Origin: Bacillota bacterium
GTDB taxonomy: Bacteria > Bacillota_A > Clostridia > Lachnospirales > Lachnospiraceae
Assembly (NCBI GenBank): GCA_023407175.1
Contig: JAEYMU010000055.1
Location: forward strand, 1-64,000
DNA length: 64,000 nt
Reading direction: 5' to 3'
The translations under genes were made by a program, and so were the position numbers. The notes under the pieces are model-generated. The model did not search any database. It saw nothing but the letters and a program-made list of their open reading frames with translations, and had not been told where the DNA came from. Each line of letters begins with the position of its first letter. The first letter of the stretch is position 1. Below are positions 26,831-36,081 of the stretch, piece by piece.

Positions 26831-26867
26831 AAAAAAAGATCATCCTGCTCTTTTGCAGGATGATCTT
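26831..26867 (-). terminator. Rho-independent terminator of the DeoR-family gene
   Basis: A 13-bp perfect stem (26836-26848 with 26855-26867, AAGATCATCCTGC and complement), a six-base loop and seven T on the minus strand. It separates the regulator gene from the operon promoter. Confidence 0.9.
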
Positions 26868-26880
26868 AACGCTACGCTTC

Positions 26881-27648
26881 TTATACAAATAATATATTAT
26901 CCGGATATTCTTCCATCATATCCTTATCAGGCTTATTACAAATGATCTTTGTAAAATCAGAAACTTCTGTCATTTTCAAATAGCTGCGTCTGCCCAGCTT
27001 ACTGCTGTCAAGCAATAAATAAGACTCGGCCGCATTCTCCAGTGCTATTCTTTTCATTAAGAGGCTTTCCATCTCTGTCGTAAAAACTGTCTGCTGCTTT
27101 AAATCCACCCCAGAACAGCCAATGAACACCTTATCAAAATAGAACTGCTTTAAAACATCCTGGGCAACCGGTCCGACACTCATACAATAATCCGGCTGGT
27201 ACTGCCCTCCAATAATAAAAATCTCTGCTGCCGGTCTTCTCATGCTGTGAATGAGCAGTTGATTGTAAGTAACAATCTTTATCTTGCGCTGTTCCAAAAT
27301 CCGCATTAGCGGAAGCATGGAGGTTCCTGCATCAATAAATACACATTCATCATCTTTTACAAGAGCAGCAGCATGCTTAGCGATAAGCTCTTTTTCCTCT
27401 TTATTGAGCATGCGTTTTTCTTTCATAGTAAGCTCTGCTCTATCATTTTCCTCATTAATATCTTCCTCAAGAGTTGCCCCTCCAGGCACCCTTTTTAATT
27501 TACCTTCTGCTTCTAATTTTTCGAAGTCCCGTCTGACTGTTATTTCAGAGATTTTCAGTTCTTTCGCTATATCTTTAAGATTGATGATTCCCAGCTCATT
27601 TAGCCGTTTCAGAATATGCCTTTTCCGTTCAGATGCTATAATCTTCAT
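26881..27648 (-). CDS. DeoR-family transcriptional regulator
   Basis: 255 residues. The N-terminal helix-turn-helix reads ERKRHILKRLNELGIINLKDIAKELKISEITVRRDFEKLE, followed by the family hallmark VPGGATL. The C-terminal DeoRC sensor domain has AKHAAALVKDDECVFIDAGTS, YNQLLIHSM and FIGCSGVD, which usually binds a sugar phosphate. It is divided from the downstream glycyl-radical operon only by its terminator and is the likely regulator of that operon. Confidence 0.92.
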   Translation of the reverse strand: MKIIASERKRHILKRLNELGIINLKDIAKELKISEITVRRDFEKLEAEGKLKRVPGGATLEEDINEENDRAELTMKEKRMLNKEEKELIAKHAAALVKDDECVFIDAGTSMLPLMRILEQRKIKIVTYNQLLIHSMRRPAAEIFIIGGQYQPDYCMSVGPVAQDVLKQFYFDKVFIGCSGVDLKQQTVFTTEMESLLMKRIALENAAESYLLLDSSKLGRRSYLKMTEVSDFTKIICNKPDKDMMEEYPDNILFV

Positions 27649-27847
27649 CGCCTCCCATCATTATTACAATATCAAGGCGATTTTATCACATTTTTTCATT
27701 TTTGAACATACCATAATTTTTTACCAAATTTACTTGTATGCCTCTAATTTATGGAATACAATAAAGAAGATGGTAAATCTGCTTTTGGGAGGCTGATCCT
27801 GCCATCATCAAATCAAATTATGTTTTTCAAATAAAGGAGGGACTATA

Positions 27848-30187
27848 ATGTTACATACGAATCCGGCAAGCCGTTCTGCTGCTCCTGGATTAAAACTAAA
27901 ATTTATTACCGGAATTCTATTGCTTATCGCGATATTCCTGCTCACTGCGCTGCCCACTGTAGCCAAGGCTGGCACCTCGAAAGATTTCACAATCAAGAAT
28001 GGGGTACTGGTCGCATATAATGGAACGTCCAAGACGGTAACCGTACCAAACACTGTTACAGAAATTGGCAAGCGTGCATTTTATGGAAACACGAAAGTTA
28101 ACACAATCGTTCTGCCTGACACAGTTAAAGTAATTAACGAAGAAGCCTTCGCCCAATGCTACAATCTTACAAAAATCAATCTGCCGAAGGGAATTAAAAG
28201 GATACCGTACCATGCCTTTTACCTATGCTCCAGCCTGAAAAATGTAACTCTGCCCTCAGCCTTGACCTATATCGGTGAGGGTGCTTTTGCAAACTGCAGT
28301 GCGATAACTAAGGTGACCTTACCCGCCTCTGTAAAGATGATCAGCATTGAGGCTTATATGTGGTGCTATAAATTAAAGACGGTAAGCATTCCAAAGGACA
28401 GTAAGCTCAACTATATTGCCCGCCGGGCCTTCTCCGGCTGTAATGCCCTTACTGGCATTACCCTGCCGAATACCCTGACAACACTTGGCAAACAGGCTTT
28501 TCAATACTGCTCCAGTCTGAAGAAGCTGGTTGTCCCCGACGGAGTGACTGCAATCCAACCGTATACCTTTTCCGGCTGCAATTCCCTTACCACTGTATCG
28601 ATTCCCAAATCCGTACAGGATATTGGAGATTACGCCTTCGAAAACTGTTATAAGCTGACACAGCTCAAAATACCGGAGGGTGTATCCACCATATCGGAAG
28701 CAGCTTTTCGGAATTGTAAGGTGCTTACAAGCATTACTCTGCCCAGTAGTGTGACTAAAATTGAAGGCATGGCCTTCTTTGGCTGTAAGGCTTTAAAATC
28801 AATCAAGCTGCCTTCAGCCCTGACCAAAATTAACGATTATACCTTTTACGGGTGTACCCATATCACGAATATCGTTATTCCCGACAGCGTTACCTATATC
28901 GGAAATTATGCCTTCAGCAATTGTTCGAGACTCACTTCACTCACTCTGCCGGACTCCATCCAAAAGCTTGGAACAGCTGCCTTCTCCGGCTGCAAGAAGC
29001 TGACAGAGATTACTCTGCCTAAAAATATTACGCAGATAAGCCTGTCACTATTTTCTGACTGCTCCCTGCTTGATAAGGTTACCTTTGAAGGCAAAATCAC
29101 CTCCATTGGAGGGAGTGCTTTTTCCAACTGTAGAAGTCTTACGAGCATTCCCCTGCCGGCCACATTAAAATCCATCGGCTCCTCTGCTTTTTCAGGCTGC
29201 TACCAGCTTACCTCCATTACGGTTCCCGACTCTGTAACTGATCTGGGGACCTATGCCTTCGCGGAATGTGTCGGTTTAAAGAAAATAAAGCTGCCGGATA
29301 ATCTAACCGCCCTCCCGGACGGCTTGTTCAGTTCCTGTACCTCACTCACAGACCTTGAGCTTCCATCCAGCCTTGTAACAGTGGGCTACAGTACCTTCCG
29401 TACCTGCCGTTCTCTTACGGAAATCAAGGTGCCGGAGGGTGTGACCTCCATCGGCTCCTATACCTTCTATGGCTGTGCCTCCCTGGAGAAAATCACTTTG
29501 CCGTCTTCCCTGCAAGCCGTCGGACGTTATGTATTTACAGGAACAGTATGGATCCGTGAAAATGAAAAGGACGGCATGGTTATCACAAACAATGGTATTT
29601 TGGTAAAGTATACAGGAGCTGCAAACGAATTAACCATCCCTGACAATGTCACAGCCCTGGCACAGTATCTTTTCAGCAACAACACGGATTTGGAACGTAT
29701 TGTGCTGCCAGATAAGATTAAGGTAATTGCGGATGGAGCCTTCTCCCAATGCAGTAATTTAAAGGAGGTTGTACTTCCAAAGAAGCTGGAGCAGATAGGT
29801 ACCAATGCATTTTATTATTGTACCAGCCTGACCGGAATCACCTTCCCGAACACTCTGAAATCCATTGGTGACAATGCATTTTCCGGTAGCGGATTGATCA
29901 CAGTCAAGCTTCCTGAGGGACTCACTACCCTTAATAGCTATTCCTTCAGCAGCTGTAACAGTCTGGAGGAGGTATGGCTTCCTTCTACGTTAACAGCTAT
30001 CACAGATTATACCTTTGGCTGGAACCAGGTGCTCACCAAAATCCATATCCCGGATACAGTTACCTCCATCGGTGAATATGCCTTCTATTATTGGAATGCC
30101 GCTGTAAAGCCGACCATCTATTGCAGCTCGGGTTCCTATGCTGATAAATATGCACTGAAATATGGCTATAAGGTAAAATACGTATAA
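27848..30187 (+). CDS. Secreted BspA-like leucine-rich repeat protein (LRR_5)
   Basis: 779 residues from ATG 27848 with AAAGGAGGG upstream. A signal peptide (LKFITGILLLIAIFLLTALPT) ends at AKA near residue 41. The rest is about 28 repeats of roughly 23 residues with the pattern IGxxAFxxCxxLTxIxLPxxL (for example YIGNYAFSNCSRLTSLTLPD), which is the BspA/Treponema pallidum LRR_5 type. Such proteins are secreted or surface-attached and mediate binding to host or particles. A break in the pattern around residues 560-600 (WIRENEKDGMVITNNGILVKY) divides two repeat blocks. No anchor motif is seen. Confidence 0.9.
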   Translation: MLHTNPASRSAAPGLKLKFITGILLLIAIFLLTALPTVAKAGTSKDFTIKNGVLVAYNGTSKTVTVPNTVTEIGKRAFYGNTKVNTIVLPDTVKVINEEAFAQCYNLTKINLPKGIKRIPYHAFYLCSSLKNVTLPSALTYIGEGAFANCSAITKVTLPASVKMISIEAYMWCYKLKTVSIPKDSKLNYIARRAFSGCNALTGITLPNTLTTLGKQAFQYCSSLKKLVVPDGVTAIQPYTFSGCNSLTTVSIPKSVQDIGDYAFENCYKLTQLKIPEGVSTISEAAFRNCKVLTSITLPSSVTKIEGMAFFGCKALKSIKLPSALTKINDYTFYGCTHITNIVIPDSVTYIGNYAFSNCSRLTSLTLPDSIQKLGTAAFSGCKKLTEITLPKNITQISLSLFSDCSLLDKVTFEGKITSIGGSAFSNCRSLTSIPLPATLKSIGSSAFSGCYQLTSITVPDSVTDLGTYAFAECVGLKKIKLPDNLTALPDGLFSSCTSLTDLELPSSLVTVGYSTFRTCRSLTEIKVPEGVTSIGSYTFYGCASLEKITLPSSLQAVGRYVFTGTVWIRENEKDGMVITNNGILVKYTGAANELTIPDNVTALAQYLFSNNTDLERIVLPDKIKVIADGAFSQCSNLKEVVLPKKLEQIGTNAFYYCTSLTGITFPNTLKSIGDNAFSGSGLITVKLPEGLTTLNSYSFSSCNSLEEVWLPSTLTAITDYTFGWNQVLTKIHIPDTVTSIGEYAFYYWNAAVKPTIYCSSGSYADKYALKYGYKVKYV

Positions 30188-30245
30188 CCTGCTTCCATTA
30201 ATTACTTAAATTTCCATCCCCTATTGCTGTAAAGGAGCTGATATT

Positions 30246-31139
30246 ATGTTGAAAAAATATATTATTTTTACTATATTCATCCTTAGCCTTTGCTTATGCT
30301 CCGGCTGCAATAGGGGAACCTCTAAAAATGAAGAAGGATTGGATTTACAGACTCTGGTATGTGAGCTGCCCGATACCGGTATTCAGGGTATTACCATATA
30401 TACCTATGATTTTGAGAACCTCACAACAACGAGCAATTGGGTGTACCAGGAAGAGGAGATGGCCGACTTTCTTACCTATATCAGAGGATTATCGGGTACA
30501 AAAAATAATTCCCCCGACTTAACTAAGCTGGAAGGTCCATTTTATGGCATTCAGATTACTGCCGATAAGGAGTACCATCTTCTGCTTGCAGGTGACTATA
30601 TGATAACAGATACAGGCAATTATATCAGGATTCCCGCTTCAGAGGCTGTAGCCATGTGCCAGTCCATCACCGGGAATACCAGAAAACTTGACAATGTTAA
30701 TTATATTATAAACCACAGATATCTTTCCCTAGTTGACGATGCCTGGGATAGCCGCTATTTGGCAAAGAGCGGTTACACCGGCAAACCGCTGGAGCAGGTC
30801 GAAATGAGCCAAAGCCCTTCCACACCAGACCATAGCACCAATACCCTTGAGCTTACCATAACCAATCATACCGATACTACGCTGATATATGGAACACCTC
30901 TATTATTTGAGGTAAAGCTTGACGGCAGCTGGTATCTTATCGATGATATGCTCAACCGCAATATAAACCTTGGCTGGAATTCAATCGCTTTTTTATTGGA
31001 ACCGGATAAAACAAATTCAGAAACCTACTATAATCTGGCATACTATCAGCCGTTACCCTCCGGCCAATACCGGCTGGTGAAGGAAATAACCGCAGATAAC
31101 ACCACCGGCTACGCAGCATGTACCTTCAAGATAAAGTAA
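30246..31139 (+). CDS. Lipoprotein of unknown function
   Basis: 297 residues from ATG 30246 with AAAGGAG upstream, 58 bases after the LRR gene and probably co-transcribed with it. The start MLKKYIIFTIFILSLCLCSGC is a lipoprotein signal with lipobox CSGC. The middle region (ELTITNHTDTTLIYGTPLLFEVKLDGSWYLIDD) resembles the immunoglobulin-like domain found in Bacillus and clostridial lipoproteins that starts with LTITNxT and ends with GxYRLVKEI. No enzyme motif is visible. Confidence 0.8.
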   Translation: MLKKYIIFTIFILSLCLCSGCNRGTSKNEEGLDLQTLVCELPDTGIQGITIYTYDFENLTTTSNWVYQEEEMADFLTYIRGLSGTKNNSPDLTKLEGPFYGIQITADKEYHLLLAGDYMITDTGNYIRIPASEAVAMCQSITGNTRKLDNVNYIINHRYLSLVDDAWDSRYLAKSGYTGKPLEQVEMSQSPSTPDHSTNTLELTITNHTDTTLIYGTPLLFEVKLDGSWYLIDDMLNRNINLGWNSIAFLLEPDKTNSETYYNLAYYQPLPSGQYRLVKEITADNTTGYAACTFKIK

Positions 31140-31158
31140 CCGAAGAGCGGCCTTAGGG

Positions 31159-31776
31159 CTACGCATCCCTTTTGGTATATTCACCCGTAATATTACGGAC
31201 ATAGGAGCTTGGATCAACGGAAAGTATTCCGCTGCAATCAATATTCTCGATCTGGCAGTTCGGACCTATCTTGATATCCCGGCCATTAACGACATCTGCC
31301 CTTACTCCGCTTAACTCAATTGTTGTTGCCTCAATCATTCTTACCTTTGATTTGAAATAGTTAATAAAATGGAAGAATCTGTTTTTATGCCAGTGGGATA
31401 AAATTTTGATATTGTCTCCCACGATTTCATCCGCTTCGATACAGCCTTCGGCATTGATATAATCAGCCGAGATTTCACCGCCTGTTTTTATCACACCTTC
31501 ACAGGTGATTTCCTCAGCCTCAATCTTAGCGCCTCTTTTTTCATTGACCACACCCTCTACATATATTTTCTTCGCTCTGATATTTCCCTTAAAATTTGCA
31601 ACACCCTCACAGTAGAACTGCTCTGCTTCCACATCTCCCGAGCAGTTGAATACTCCCTCTATATGAAAATCCACGGCTTTGATACTGTTTGAGCAGTTTC
31701 CTACACCCTCCACATGTATTGTATTGAATTCCCCGCCATTTATATTGCCTACGCCTTCCATTCTAAAATCCTGCAT
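31159..31776 (-). CDS. Bactofilin-like polymer-forming protein
   Basis: 205 residues made of short beta repeats such as IHVEGVGNCS, FHIEGVFNCSGD, FYCEGVANFKGN and IYVEGVVNEKRG, in which each strand has the pattern xVEGVxNxxG. This is the right-handed beta-helix of the bactofilin family. A short basic insert (HWHKNRFFHFINYFKSKVRM) divides it and the C-terminal part has SGVRADVVNGRDIKIGPNCQIE. Bacillus YhbE/YhbF proteins are related and lie next to yhbD, as here. Probably a cytoskeletal or membrane-associated scaffold. Confidence 0.75.
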   Translation of the reverse strand: MQDFRMEGVGNINGGEFNTIHVEGVGNCSNSIKAVDFHIEGVFNCSGDVEAEQFYCEGVANFKGNIRAKKIYVEGVVNEKRGAKIEAEEITCEGVIKTGGEISADYINAEGCIEADEIVGDNIKILSHWHKNRFFHFINYFKSKVRMIEATTIELSGVRADVVNGRDIKIGPNCQIENIDCSGILSVDPSSYVRNITGEYTKRDA

Positions 31777-31802
31777 CTTTATTCTCCCTCCATATTCTTT
31801 AT

Positions 31803-32426
31803 TCAGAAAAGATTCTTATACTTCATTTTCAGGTTATCTACAATTTCACTTAGATGTATCTGATTCCTTATCAGAATTCCCGAATCGAATTCCAATTTGG
31901 CTGTGTTCTGGGTAAACAGGGCATGCACCTCATTGCCCACAGTAAATATCGTACAGATGATATTGATATTCCTATGAGCCAGCGCCGCCGCAACGCTTTT
32001 GCCAAACAGCTCTCCTGACTCCGCTTCCGACAGCCTTAGTTCGACTGCTGCCTTTGATATCGCCGTCATAAGTGCAACTTCCGTGAAATCATAATACTCC
32101 TTGGGATAAACCTGGGGAAGCTGTTCCAGCAGTGTTTTATCAATTTCTTCAATCTTCTTAAGATCTTCCCTGCTGATCTTTGAGGGAAATGCATCCGGTG
32201 AAAGCCGCTTAGCCAGCTCCTCCAGAGAATAGTCATCCTTTAAATCCAGAATGGATTTAATTCTGCTCAATATCTGCTCTCTTGGAAAGAAGGTTTCCTG
32301 CCCTGTATAGGAGGATTGCTTGATAAACCACTCCTCCGGGATCAGCCGCTCACGCTTCCAGCGGTAAAGCTGTCCATAGGAGATGCCGGTGATAGCAAGC
32401 AGGTCCTTTTTGGAAATTAAGTTCAT
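31803..32426 (-). CDS. yhbD: YhbD-type regulator (MerR-like HTH, DUF4004)
   Basis: 207 residues. The N-terminus [35 protein letters not shown] is a MerR-like helix-turn-helix, followed by [33 protein letters not shown]. The C-terminal part is a helical domain ending in a beta region about the signal [18 protein letters not shown]. The arrangement with a downstream bactofilin-like gene is the Bacillus yhbD-yhbE-yhbF order. The promoter carries AACATTGTT dyads that this protein could bind. Confidence 0.75.
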   Translation of the reverse strand: MNLISKKDLLAITGISYGQLYRWKRERLIPEEWFIKQSSYTGQETFFPREQILSRIKSILDLKDDYSLEELAKRLSPDAFPSKISREDLKKIEEIDKTLLEQLPQVYPKEYYDFTEVALMTAISKAAVELRLSEAESGELFGKSVAAALAHRNINIICTIFTVGNEVHALFTQNTAKLEFDSGILIRNQIHLSEIVDNLKMKYKNLF

Positions 32427-32444
32427 TTTATCACCCCATAACGT

Positions 32445-32498
32445 AACATTGTTTTATTGTGTTATTTATAATATAACATAACATTGTTACGCTGTCAA
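32445..32498 (-). promoter_or_regulatory. Consensus promoter with two AACATTGTT dyads upstream of yhbD
   Basis: Minus strand TTGACA (32498-32493), 17-base spacer and TATATT (32475-32470). The imperfect dyad AACATTGTT occurs at 32480-32488, inside the spacer as in MerR-type sites, and again at 32445-32453 downstream of the start. Spacing of the two centres is 35 bases. Autoregulation by the MerR-like YhbD protein is plausible. Confidence 0.7.
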
Positions 32499-32587
32499 TA
32501 ATTGAGGATAAAATTATTTTATAGTTTTCTTTTCTATCAAAATCCGTTATACTGAAAATATCAGTTCGCAGGAAAGGACAACCTCAA

Positions 32588-33370
32588 ATGAAAAATAATT
32601 TATTTACCATAGGACAATTTACTGTTCATGGTTACGGTCTTATGATTGCCATTGGCATCATAGCCGCTTACCTTACAGTTGAATACCGGGCAAAGAAAAA
32701 GGGCCTCAAATATGACCTTATTTTTAACCTTACCATATGGTGTGCCCTGGGAGGCATCCTGGGTGCCAAGCTTCTATATATCATTACCCAGTTTCAGAGC
32801 ATTCTGGCCAACCCCAAAAGCTTATTACAGGTATCGGAGGGTTTTGTTGTTTACGGAGGAATTATCGGAGGAATATTTGCAGGATTTCTCTTTTGCCGCA
32901 GACATAAATTAGAATTTTTTAAATACTTTGATCTGGTAATGCCCTCCATCGCTTTGGCACAGGGCTTTGGACGCATCGGCTGCCTGCTGGCAGGCTGCTG
33001 CTACGGAGTTGAGACAAACAGTTCCTTTTCCCTTGTATTCCATAATTCCGAATTTGCTCCAAGGGATGTCCAGCTGATTCCCACCCAGCCTATTTCCAGT
33101 GCCCTTGACTTCCTTAATTTTTTCGCCCTTCTCCTTATCTCAAGGCGGATTAAAGCAGATGGGCAGGTTGCAGGCTTTTATCTGGTATTTTACAGTGTGG
33201 GCAGGTTTATTCTGGAATTTTTCCGCGGAGACCTGGAGCGGGGCAGTATTGCCGGTATCTCCACCTCCCAGTTTATCTCCATATTCCTGTTCCTCATCGG
33301 TGTCGCTATTATTGTAATACGGGGCTTAAGTGTACGAAGAGCTCCCAAGGAAGATGATGCGAAGCATTAA
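32588..33370 (+). CDS. lgt: Prolipoprotein diacylglyceryl transferase
   Basis: 260 residues from ATG 32588 with GGAAAGGA upstream. The N-terminal FTVHGYGLMIAIGIIAAYLTVEYRAKKKG, the active-site region VVYGGIIGGIFAGFLFCR and GRIGCLLAGCCYGVE are those of Lgt, with seven membrane helices. The usual signature has GRIGNFxN; the GCLLAGCCYG form marks the second clostridial Lgt type. The enzyme adds diacylglycerol to the lipobox Cys of prelipoproteins, several of which are encoded in this window. Single-gene unit ending at a strong terminator. Confidence 0.9.
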   Translation: MKNNLFTIGQFTVHGYGLMIAIGIIAAYLTVEYRAKKKGLKYDLIFNLTIWCALGGILGAKLLYIITQFQSILANPKSLLQVSEGFVVYGGIIGGIFAGFLFCRRHKLEFFKYFDLVMPSIALAQGFGRIGCLLAGCCYGVETNSSFSLVFHNSEFAPRDVQLIPTQPISSALDFLNFFALLLISRRIKADGQVAGFYLVFYSVGRFILEFFRGDLERGSIAGISTSQFISIFLFLIGVAIIVIRGLSVRRAPKEDDAKH

Positions 33371-33415
33371 AAAACAATTGAAATAAAACGTGCGCCCGCC
33401 TGGCGCACTGGACAA

Positions 33416-33464
33416 TAAAAATGCTGCACTGTTAATTCTTTTCGATTAACAGTGCAGCATTTTT
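33416..33464. terminator. Bidirectional rho-independent terminator between lgt and the convergent gene
   Basis: A long stem (about 33420-33436 with 33445-33460; ATGCTGCACTGTTAAT and its complement) has a short loop and runs of T on both strands (CATTTTT on each side). It ends lgt (+) and the Pro/Gly-rich small protein (-). Confidence 0.85.
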
Positions 33465-33469
33465 CCATT

Positions 33470-33916
33470 CTAGAAGCAACGAAAATACAAAATCCTGTTT
33501 AGATTGATAAAATTGAATTCCCAGCGGTTTCTTCTCCAGCGGAAGCCCCGTACAAATTGATTGTCCATTCCGGTCGGGAAAAACCAGAAGCTGTTACCGT
33601 TACGCAGCCAGATGAAGGTAAAGTTGTTAATACATCTGCGAAGCTCTCTTCGGTTTGCCTGGGAATCAGGGAAGAACATAAACCCGTAGCCTGACGGGCC
33701 TCCCATCTGACCTCTTTCCATTCCGGGCGGCTCAGGTACAAAATCAGGCGGTGCTGTTCTTGGCATTCCCTCCATTCCAGGTCCGGGAGGACCAAAGCTT
33801 GGAGGCGCCGGCATCGGCTGTCCTCCCATTCCAGGTCTTTGCTGGGGCATCTGGCCCGGCCTTCTGCCTCTCCTGTCTCTCTGCTCATTTGGGATATTTT
33901 GATTATCTCTATTCAA
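33470..33916 (-). CDS. Small Pro/Gly/Met-rich protein of unknown function
   Basis: 148 residues from TTG 33916 with AAGGA nine bases upstream. The first half is disordered and rich in Pro, Gly, Met and Arg (RRGRRPGQMPQQRPGMGGQP). The second half is aromatic and basic (NFTFIWLRNGNSFWFFPTGMDN, RWRRNRWEFNFINLNRILYF) and looks folded. Similar Pro/Gly-rich small proteins with an aromatic tail occur as surface or spore-coat-like proteins in clostridia, but no family is recognised here. A second frame is open over the same stretch (33499-33888) and is judged a shadow. Confidence 0.6.
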   Translation of the reverse strand: MNRDNQNIPNEQRDRRGRRPGQMPQQRPGMGGQPMPAPPSFGPPGPGMEGMPRTAPPDFVPEPPGMERGQMGGPSGYGFMFFPDSQANRRELRRCINNFTFIWLRNGNSFWFFPTGMDNQFVRGFRWRRNRWEFNFINLNRILYFRCF

Positions 33917-34008
33917 AATATGAATTCCTTTCTACTTATAATTCTATAATATTTTATGAGAAAGGCAAAAAAAGGTGAGCTGGAATTGGCAGGTATCATA
34001 GTCTATCA

Positions 34009-34662
34009 TTAAAATTCTTTTTTTCGGTAAATTCTGATTGAAATCACATAGGAGATTGCTAATACGACCAGTAATACGACGGTTATAAAGATATATGCAT
34101 TCTTCCAAAAATACAAAGCCAGATCAATCACTTGCTCCGGCATCACAAGGGTTTTATCTTTTATTGCCTTGCCTATAAACACGACGGCTGCAAAAGGTAT
34201 CGCATAAACAGCAATCAGGACAAATCTCGCCTTCTCCACACCCGTTTTTGTAATAACCGGTATCGCTATACTATAGAATATAATTGCGGCGGCAGCTCCA
34301 AGGATACAGCCGCGTATGTTGTCAAGGGGTACACCAATGCCCGATGTAAGATAGATAAGTACGCTGAATACTGTTCCCAAAACCACACCGGACAGGGTGA
34401 GCAGAAGCATCATGATATATTTTTCCTGTACCATGGCATCCTTGGATACGGGCATGGTAAGTGCAAAGCTGTCCCATTTTGCTACCTCATCATAAGAGTA
34501 CAGGTTTAAGGTTAAAATTGCGCATACAATAGTAAAAACCGTGCTAAAGAGGCTTGAATCCTGCATGGCAAAGGACATAACACCATACACTGCGATAAAA
34601 ATAAGGAGTATTTTTATATTATTTCTTAAATTAATAAAATCCTTAATAATCATTCCTGTCAT
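34009..34662 (-). CDS. ABC-2 type transporter permease
   Basis: 217 residues with six hydrophobic segments, starting MTGMIIKDFINLRNNIKILLIFIAVYGVMSF and containing LYSYDEVAKWDSFALTMPVSKD, a stretch typical of the ABC2_membrane_5 permeases that pair with YtrB/BcrA-type ATPases. It begins one base after the ATPase stop. It probably exports a lipid, peptide or antibiotic-like compound under GntR control; the substrate is unknown. Confidence 0.85.
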   Translation of the reverse strand: MTGMIIKDFINLRNNIKILLIFIAVYGVMSFAMQDSSLFSTVFTIVCAILTLNLYSYDEVAKWDSFALTMPVSKDAMVQEKYIMMLLLTLSGVVLGTVFSVLIYLTSGIGVPLDNIRGCILGAAAAIIFYSIAIPVITKTGVEKARFVLIAVYAIPFAAVVFIGKAIKDKTLVMPEQVIDLALYFWKNAYIFITVVLLVVLAISYVISIRIYRKKEF

Positions 34663-34663
34663 G

Positions 34664-35614
34664 TTAAAGTGTCTCCCTTCCCCGGCTGATAAACAGCATA
34701 ATTTCTTCTATTGTGACACGCTCGGCATTAAACTGGCGATATCGCCTTTCAAAGGCTGCTTTCTCACGGATCAGCACATCCGCCCCAAAGCTGCTTTCCC
34801 GGATACCGGCAATAAATGCTTTGTCAATGCCGGCTACATCCTCCCTGCGGCAATGAACCATTCCGTGCCGATAGATCAAATCGTCCTTATTATCACTGAA
34901 TATAATATTTCCCTTATGAATGAAGGTAACATAATCAGCCACCTTTTCAATATCACTTATAATGTGTGAGGATAAAAGAATGGAATTCTCTTCATCCTGT
35001 ATAAATTCCAGGAAGATATCCAGTATCTCCTCCCGTACCATCGGATCAAGACCGCTGGTGGCCTCATCCAGAATTAATAGTCTGGAATGATGGGATAATG
35101 CAATTGCAATGGAAAGCTTCATTTTCATGCCTCGGGAATATTCCTTAATAACCTTTCGCTCCGGGAGTTGAAATTTCCTGACATAATCCTTGAATATTTT
35201 CTCATCCCAATTCCCATAAACATTTTTCATAATGATATTAAGATGGTTTACACTCAGTGTATCATGAAGATTGCTACCATCAAACACAACCCCGATCTTT
35301 TGCTTTATTTCATTGGGAAGCTCTCCTGAAGCTGCACCCATTACTGTAACATTTCCGCTGTCGATACGAATCAGCCCCAGAATCGCCTTTAGGGTCGTTG
35401 TCTTTCCGGCTCCATTTTCGCCTACAAAGCCCATAATTGAACCCTTCGGAACCTGAAAGCTGATTTTGTTCAAGTCGAAATCCTTATAATTCTTACTTAG
35501 ATTACTGACAGTAATCGCATTCTTTGCATTCTGACCAAGTGCCGCCTTATTCCCCATAAGCTCCTGTTCATTTTTTACTTTGCTGTCCTTAAATAATGTA
35601 GCTGTATCCGGCAT
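34664..35614 (-). CDS. ABC transporter ATP-binding protein (YtrB/BcrA type)
   Basis: 316 residues from ATG 35614 with AAAAGGAG upstream. A 38-residue polar N-terminal extension precedes the ATPase core: ITVSNLSKNYKDF, Walker A GENGAGKTT, Q-loop-like GVVFDGSNLHD, signature EYSRGMKMKLSIAIAL and Walker B LLILDEATSGLD. The signature lacks the LSGGQ form (YSRGM), as in many ABC-2 drug and antibiotic exporters. It works with the following permease and is the second gene of the GntR operon. Confidence 0.88.
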   Translation of the reverse strand: MPDTATLFKDSKVKNEQELMGNKAALGQNAKNAITVSNLSKNYKDFDLNKISFQVPKGSIMGFVGENGAGKTTTLKAILGLIRIDSGNVTVMGAASGELPNEIKQKIGVVFDGSNLHDTLSVNHLNIIMKNVYGNWDEKIFKDYVRKFQLPERKVIKEYSRGMKMKLSIAIALSHHSRLLILDEATSGLDPMVREEILDIFLEFIQDEENSILLSSHIISDIEKVADYVTFIHKGNIIFSDNKDDLIYRHGMVHCRREDVAGIDKAFIAGIRESSFGADVLIREKAAFERRYRQFNAERVTIEEIMLFISRGRETL

Positions 35615-35620
35615 ATTAAG

Positions 35621-35694
35621 CTCCTTTTCATGATTTATAAGTTTACAAAAAATTATATAAGGAGCTTTGGCTCCTTTTCATGATTTAAGTTTAC
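35621..35694. repeat. Duplicated ribosome-binding region between GntR and ATPase genes
   Basis: A 24-26 base unit (starting CTCCTTTTCATGATTTA) occurs at 35621-35646 and 35671-35694, the second copy lacking two bases. On the minus strand each copy ends in AAAAGGAG, the ribosome binding site of the ATPase gene; the first one read covers the GntR stop codon. Between them GGAGC and GCTCC can form a hairpin followed by a T-rich stretch. This looks like a tandem duplication that may modulate translation of the transporter genes. Confidence 0.7.
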
Positions 35695-36065
35695 TCTTCG
35701 TTATATAGCATACGTAAGATTTCCAGCAGCTCTTCCAGGCCGATACCGCCCGCCCTTGCTTCGGAAACCGCCCTCGTAAGATTATCTTCCACAATACGCA
35801 GCTGCTCTTCCCTCACAAATTCCAGGTTCTTCTCTGCTACGATGCTTCCTTTGCCGACGACTGTATGGATAAAACCATCCCGCTCCAGGTCTTCATAGGC
35901 CCGCTTTGTCGTTATGACACTGATGCGAAGCTCCTTTGCCAGGGTCCGCATAGAGGGGAGCATTGCTCCTGCTTCCAATTCGCCGCTGATAATCATCTGC
36001 TTTAGCTGAGTGGTAATTTGCTCATAGATTGGTTTTTCGCTGGAGTTGCTGATTAAAATATTCAT
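35691..36065 (-). CDS. GntR-family regulator (YtrA type)
   Basis: 124 residues from ATG 36065, with GGAGGTGG upstream. The winged helix reads PIYEQITTQLKQMIISGELEAGAMLPSMRTLAKELRISVITTKRAYEDLERDGFIHTV, followed by a short helical tail; there is no large effector domain. This is the YtrA subfamily, which regulates the ABC transporter genes it is encoded with. The perfect palindrome just upstream of the start is the expected operator. Confidence 0.9.
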   Translation of the reverse strand: MNILISNSSEKPIYEQITTQLKQMIISGELEAGAMLPSMRTLAKELRISVITTKRAYEDLERDGFIHTVVGKGSIVAEKNLEFVREEQLRIVEDNLTRAVSEARAGGIGLEELLEILRMLYNEE

Positions 36066-36081
36066 TGTCCACCTCCGGAGG

